A stretch of 64,000 bases of DNA from Blasia pusilla. Lineage: Eukaryota; Marchantiophyta; Marchantiopsida; Blasiales. Below the pieces are notes generated by a model. That model was not told where the DNA came from and searched no databases. It was given only the letters and a program-made list of their open reading frames with translations. This document shows, in pieces, positions 60,252-64,000 of the stretch. The stretch spans positions 64,108,001 to 64,172,000 of the forward strand of contig CM114271.1 in NCBI GenBank assembly GCA_050084515.1. Reading direction: 5' to 3'. Position numbers and translations under genes: made by a program. Position 1 is the first letter of the stretch. Each line of letters opens with the position of its first letter.

Positions 60252-61730
60252 TTGGTCATCAAGGAGCTGTCGGGTGGTCTGGTTGGGGACCGTGGTGCGG
60301 ATAGTGGTGGTTTCACACGGAGTGGATTTAGGTATCGGCTACCTTTTCCACTTCCGACGGTTGATGAAGAGGAGGACCAGGGTGTTCCAAACACCGAGTC
60401 TTCTACGTTGTTATCGAGTGTTGCAGCTCCATTGATTTGGGACATGGACGGTGGATATGGGGCCATGAAGGGCCCACGACGATACTCGGGTGCAGTGGGC
60501 ACCATTGAGTTGGAGGACTTCATGCAAGAGTTTGATACGTGGTGTGATATGTAGATGTTGCGGAACGCCACGTTGTTTACACCCTTCTTGGCTTGGAAGG
60601 GGTTGTTTCAAAGACTTGGAAGGACCACCCATGGATGATTACCATGAGTTTAGGAAGGACCATGTTCTTTGAGATTGAGGCATGGAGACAATATTGGTCT
60701 CCAGGCTATGTGTCTATCACCCATGGTGGTATTGGTAGTAGTGCTCCTACTATGCCAGCCAGCCCGACGTTGAGTGGTACGAGTACGAGCCGGAGTGGGG
60801 GTACCAGTGGAGGTACTAGTGGGGGTACTAGTGGAGGTACTAGTGCCCCACCATCGTTCAGCCCGGTTGCAGAGTTCTTCAAGAGGTTGAAGAAGAACTA
60901 TCGGGAGTGAAGACGGAGAAGTTGAGGAATCTTCAGGACTTTGAGCGAAAGGCGGTGAGAGTCGTCGTGAGGCATACACTCGTATCGGCGACGCTTGATT
61001 TCGATTACCCAAGGTGTGGCCCGAGGATCGAGCGATCCGATTTTGTACGGTATCTTGGACAGAGATTTGCGCCGTAGGGTACGTGATGCTACTCTTATGA
61101 GTGATGATTCACCCACATTGACCCATGTGTTTGCTTTATCTGAGAAGATTGAGCTTAACATGGTGAAGGAGAGAGTGGTGACATCCGCATTCAGTAGGGA
61201 TACAACTCTCGCTTTCGTGTTCACCGCCCACCTCACAGATCTCGTAGTAGTGGTGGTGGGTAGTAGTAGTGGGAGTCGTGGGGGTACACGCGACCTCGAT
61301 CAAGTCCTAGAGGGACATTTGTGCGAGACCATTGCCTTCATTTGCTGCCCCGCAGCAAGGCGATCATGTTGGACATGTGGAGGTGATCATGTTAGGAAGT
61401 TTTGTCCCCAAGAGGATGGGAGACGGACTTTGGAGGATGGGCCTCGATCGGCCCCAACTCGGTGTGATCATTGGGAGACTAGGTCATCCTCGAGAGCGTT
61501 GCTTTGATCTTCATCGAGTTGAGATCGGCCGTGGCCGTGGTGGAGTAGCTCCGAGAGGCCGAGGTGGTAGAGGTGGTAGGGGTGGTAGAGGTGGACCGGT
61601 GGTTGGAGAGCCTACGGTGGCTACCCCTACCACTCTGACAAGTCGACTATGGCTGCCAGGATTGAGTTGTTGGAGCAGAAGTTGGCTACTATGGATGGTA
61701 TCCAGCATAGATCAGGTTCGGGAGTAGGGG
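60252..61730 (+). pseudogene. gag of the second methyltransferase-family element
   Basis: Fragments in three frames give GTIELEDFMQEFDTWCDM, FLAWKGLFQRLEGPPM-like and SDPILYGILDRDLRRRVRDA with LTHVFALSEKIELNM, the layout of a Ty3/gypsy gag. Then CWTCGGDHVRKFCP (61366-61407) is a CX2CX3HX4C knuckle, the variant common in plant gypsy elements, followed by an Arg/Gly-rich tail (GRGGRGGRGG, about 61560-61600). A 15-bp repeat (GGTACTAGTGGRGGT) at 60800-60850 encodes GGTSGGTSGGTS. Several frameshifts and stops. Confidence 0.7.
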
Positions 61731-62299
61731 CTTCCACCTCTTATGGAGGGGATGATCTCTCTTATATGGCGAGTGCAAAGACTGAGGTTGAGGCATCAGT
61801 GCGATTCTGAGAGGAGCCACTCGGCGTCGAGCCACGTGGTGCTCTGTGTGAGTTGGACCCTGAGGGGTGAGGTTGGGAGGCGAGGCTAGGCTTCCCAGTC
61901 ATTCTTGTTGTGCGAGGTGCTTAGGACTCCATCCATGGTGCCTACGCAACCTATTGAGCCGAAAGTGGGGACTGAGGCATCTACATCGCGTGTAGTAGAC
62001 ACGGATGCAGCATCCAATGCAATATTGCGGATGGCAACCGGTGTTGGGATCCCCATTGTTTTCGCCACGGGTGATGGCTTTAGGAGTTGACTTAGCTCCT
62101 GTATTTCAGATTAGCATCCACGTTGTGTGAGCGTGGGGTATTCTTGCTACACGTGTTGAGGTGGATGAGGTGTTGCGGTGGAGCGACCCTCTATGTCGGA
62201 GTAGCATTGAGTACGGTGCTACTTGGCGAGCGGCGGGCGAAGATGGATGCGATACCCGGCCGGCCAGCCATTGATCGTGAGAGGCTTACACCTGGTGTA

Positions 62300-62810
62300 T
62301 GTATGTTGGACAACCGGAGTGGGATCTTCCGATTGGTGAGTCCTACAGGGACAAGTGTATAGACCGGATAGAGTCTTGTTAGACTCGGTGCCCAACCTTT
62401 GATGTTGGGAAAGGCGGCATGTATTGGTTTGGGTATTCGGAGGTCGAGCTTGAGCCTTGCCCATTCAGATTCAAACATCACTTGGAGGAGCCAATGATAG
62501 GTCTCAATTCATGACACGGGAAAAGTTTTTATGTACAGTTGAGACTGATCATGCGCCCGATAGCCCGGTTGGGAGTATCTGCGGTAGTCACATCGGCCGA
62601 GTCGTATGATGTACTAGTTGGAGGAGCGATTGTACCCGATGGGTTTTGGATGGATTCTTGGGACGAGAGGCGGCGTCTTCTGAGACCTGGTTGGCAGTCC
62701 AGGGATGGACGAATGAGCCAAGGTCTGTGAGATTTATTTCGGGGCTCGACCAGGAGGGTCTTCCCCAACAGTGTTAGCATCGTGGTTGGTTTTAGTGGAG
62801 TAGTCACCTG
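62300..62810 (+). pseudogene. protease region of the second methyltransferase-family element
   Basis: RVLLDS at about 62360 runs into GAQPLMLGKAA in another frame: one base is missing in the Gly codon of the D-S-G active site compared with the copy at 30.38 kb. Downstream, ESYDVLVGGAIVPDGFWMDS and RRRLLRPGWQSRDGRMSQGL match the first copy's SYDVLVGATVLYPLGF and ASYRAGWQPGKGLANQ. Confidence 0.65.
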
Positions 62811-63060
62811 GCCAAGAGACTTTTTGGAGGGTAATGTTTACGCTATGGATTCTCTCTGCGCATGAGGAGGTAGAGGAGGTCCCTATTTTTGCAGCAAGTG
62901 GCATCCTCATCGTTGGATGTGCCACTTTGGAGTTCGGGGCGGTGCACTACGGTAGGAGGCGTCGCCTAGTGCGGGAGGCTTGGTGTGAGGTCTGTTATAC
63001 CTCACGAGGAAGAGGAGGCCCCACGGCGGACTCCTACTTTTGGTGATTAGGTTATCCCCT

Positions 63061-64000
63061 TTGGATACTACACCCATTGTATGGCAGTATCCGCCGGAGG
63101 GCATTTGTGTGTTAGATCTCTTTGGTGGGATTAGCACTGGTTTGGCGGCAGTGTTGCAGGCCGGTATTCCTGTGCGGAGATACGTGTATGTGGAGTGAGA
63201 TGAGACGGCCCAGAGAGTCTCATCCCGACATATTGGTCAGTTGATGCGGAGATATCCTGAGTTGTTGCCGCCATCAGCTATTCGTGGGTACCAACGTGCT
63301 TTACCATCACACATTGCATTGTTGGGGGCGCAGGACCTTGAGAGGGTTGGTCCTGTGGATTTGGTGATTGTTGGATGGCCATGTCAGGGTCATACACGTG
63401 CTGGTCGTGGTGAGGGATTACATGACCCTAGGTCTCGATTGTTTTGGGAGATGTTACGGGTGTTACGACATCTTCAAGTTCATCAGGCACGTACTCTAGC
63501 TTACATTCTGGAGAATGTTCCATTGTTGGGTGACACTCGAACCCGGATGATGGCGAGTGTTCATGAGGTGCGGTCTTGGATTGGACCAGCGGTGTTGTTG
63601 GATGCTGGCCTTGAGTTGGCTCTCGTGCACATCGCCCACGCTTGTGGTGGACAAACTTGTTGCCTAGGGAGGTTCTCGTCGAGCATATGAGGCGGTCTGG
63701 CGGGATCCTCGCCTTTACAAAGTGGATAGTATCTTGGATCTTTGGCGACTTTCTCAAGTGGTGAGGGTTATTGATCGGTCACCCATGGCGGTGGTGAACC
63801 GTGTGGGGCGACCTAGGATGGCACTACCCACATTTGTGAGTTTTCCCTCGTCACATGCCTACGAGGAAGGTGGTCGGGGCTTGTATGGGATTCTCATGTG
63901 CGGCGGTTGGTGGAGCCTAACGCTGATGATGAGAGAGCGTGCGATGGGATTTGCTCTTGGTGTGGCGGTTGCTTCTATTTCGAGGCTTCACGGCGTCATG
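63061..64000 (+). pseudogene. DNMT3-type cytosine-5 methyltransferase of the second element (runs off the window)
   Basis: Better preserved than the 31-kb copy. One frame, with a single stop near 63198, runs to about 63600: motif I ICVLDLFGGISTGLAAVLQA; then YPELLPPSAIRGYQRALPSH; VGPVDLVIVGWPCQGHTRAG with the catalytic Cys codon at 63382-63384; GLHDPRSRLFWEMLRVLRHL; and motif VI LAYILENVPLLGDTR (Glu codon 63511). After a frameshift near 63600, the motif VIII counterpart reads SRAHRPRLWWTNLLPREVL, very like the DNMT3 R-ARYFWGNL block. A second shift leads to MALPTFVSFPSSHAYEEGGR and RERAMGF; the end is outside the window. About 39 residues separate motif IV from VI. Same position in the element as in the first copy. 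Confidence 0.85.

Overview
The window looks like nuclear DNA of a land plant, probably a seedless one (bryophyte, lycophyte or fern). The reasons are a 15-exon gene for a plant-type mitochondrial glycine decarboxylase P-protein, a plant-specific PADRE/DUF4228 gene, and dense, decayed plant-type Ty3/gypsy, LINE and hAT-like repeats. The species cannot be fixed from the sequence alone.

Layout. 0-3.9 kb: LINE tail, then gag and LTR relics of one Ty3/gypsy family, then a 205-bp tandem repeat. 3.9-8.7 kb: mostly unassigned. 8.7-10.4 kb: a large fold-back repeat. 10.5-11.4 kb: 3' end of a methyltransferase-family retrotransposon. 13.4-19.9 kb: the glycine decarboxylase gene, the clearest host gene. 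21.4-24 kb: integrase and LTR relics, a (TC)n microsatellite and a hAT-like MITE with target duplication. 24.6-30.25 kb: a minus-strand Ty3/gypsy element (gag, protease, RT, RNase H, one LTR). 30.25-36.2 kb: a plus-strand Ty3/gypsy relic carrying a DNA cytosine methyltransferase and a PHD finger. 36.2-37.3 kb: a UDP-glycosyltransferase pseudogene. 39.4-41.7 kb: two solo LTRs, one with a 186-bp (GT)n tract. 43.6-44.0 kb: another fragment of the methyltransferase family. 46.5-47.2 kb: the PADRE gene. 50.7-52.8 kb: chromodomain/integrase and gag relics with an LTR. 56.5-58.4 kb: hAT-like pieces and two tandem arrays. 60.2-64.0 kb: a second methyltransferase-family element (gag, protease, methyltransferase) running off the window end.

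Main discovery candidate. A Ty3/gypsy family has a DNMT3-type cytosine-5 methyltransferase domain in the same reading frame as, and directly downstream of, its aspartic protease. The order is gag-PR-MTase-RT-RNaseH-IN-PHD. The methyltransferase motifs come in canonical order (I, IV, VI, VIII, X), unlike the rearranged DRM enzymes of plants. A PHD finger follows the integrase. Two copies carry the enzyme, and at least four further fragments of the family lie in this window. All copies here carry stops or frameshifts, so they are relics, but the motifs (DLFGG, PCQ, ENV) survive in both. From memory, capture of cytosine methyltransferases by retrotransposons has been reported in some other eukaryotes. 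Whether this MTase plus PHD family is described would need a literature and database search.
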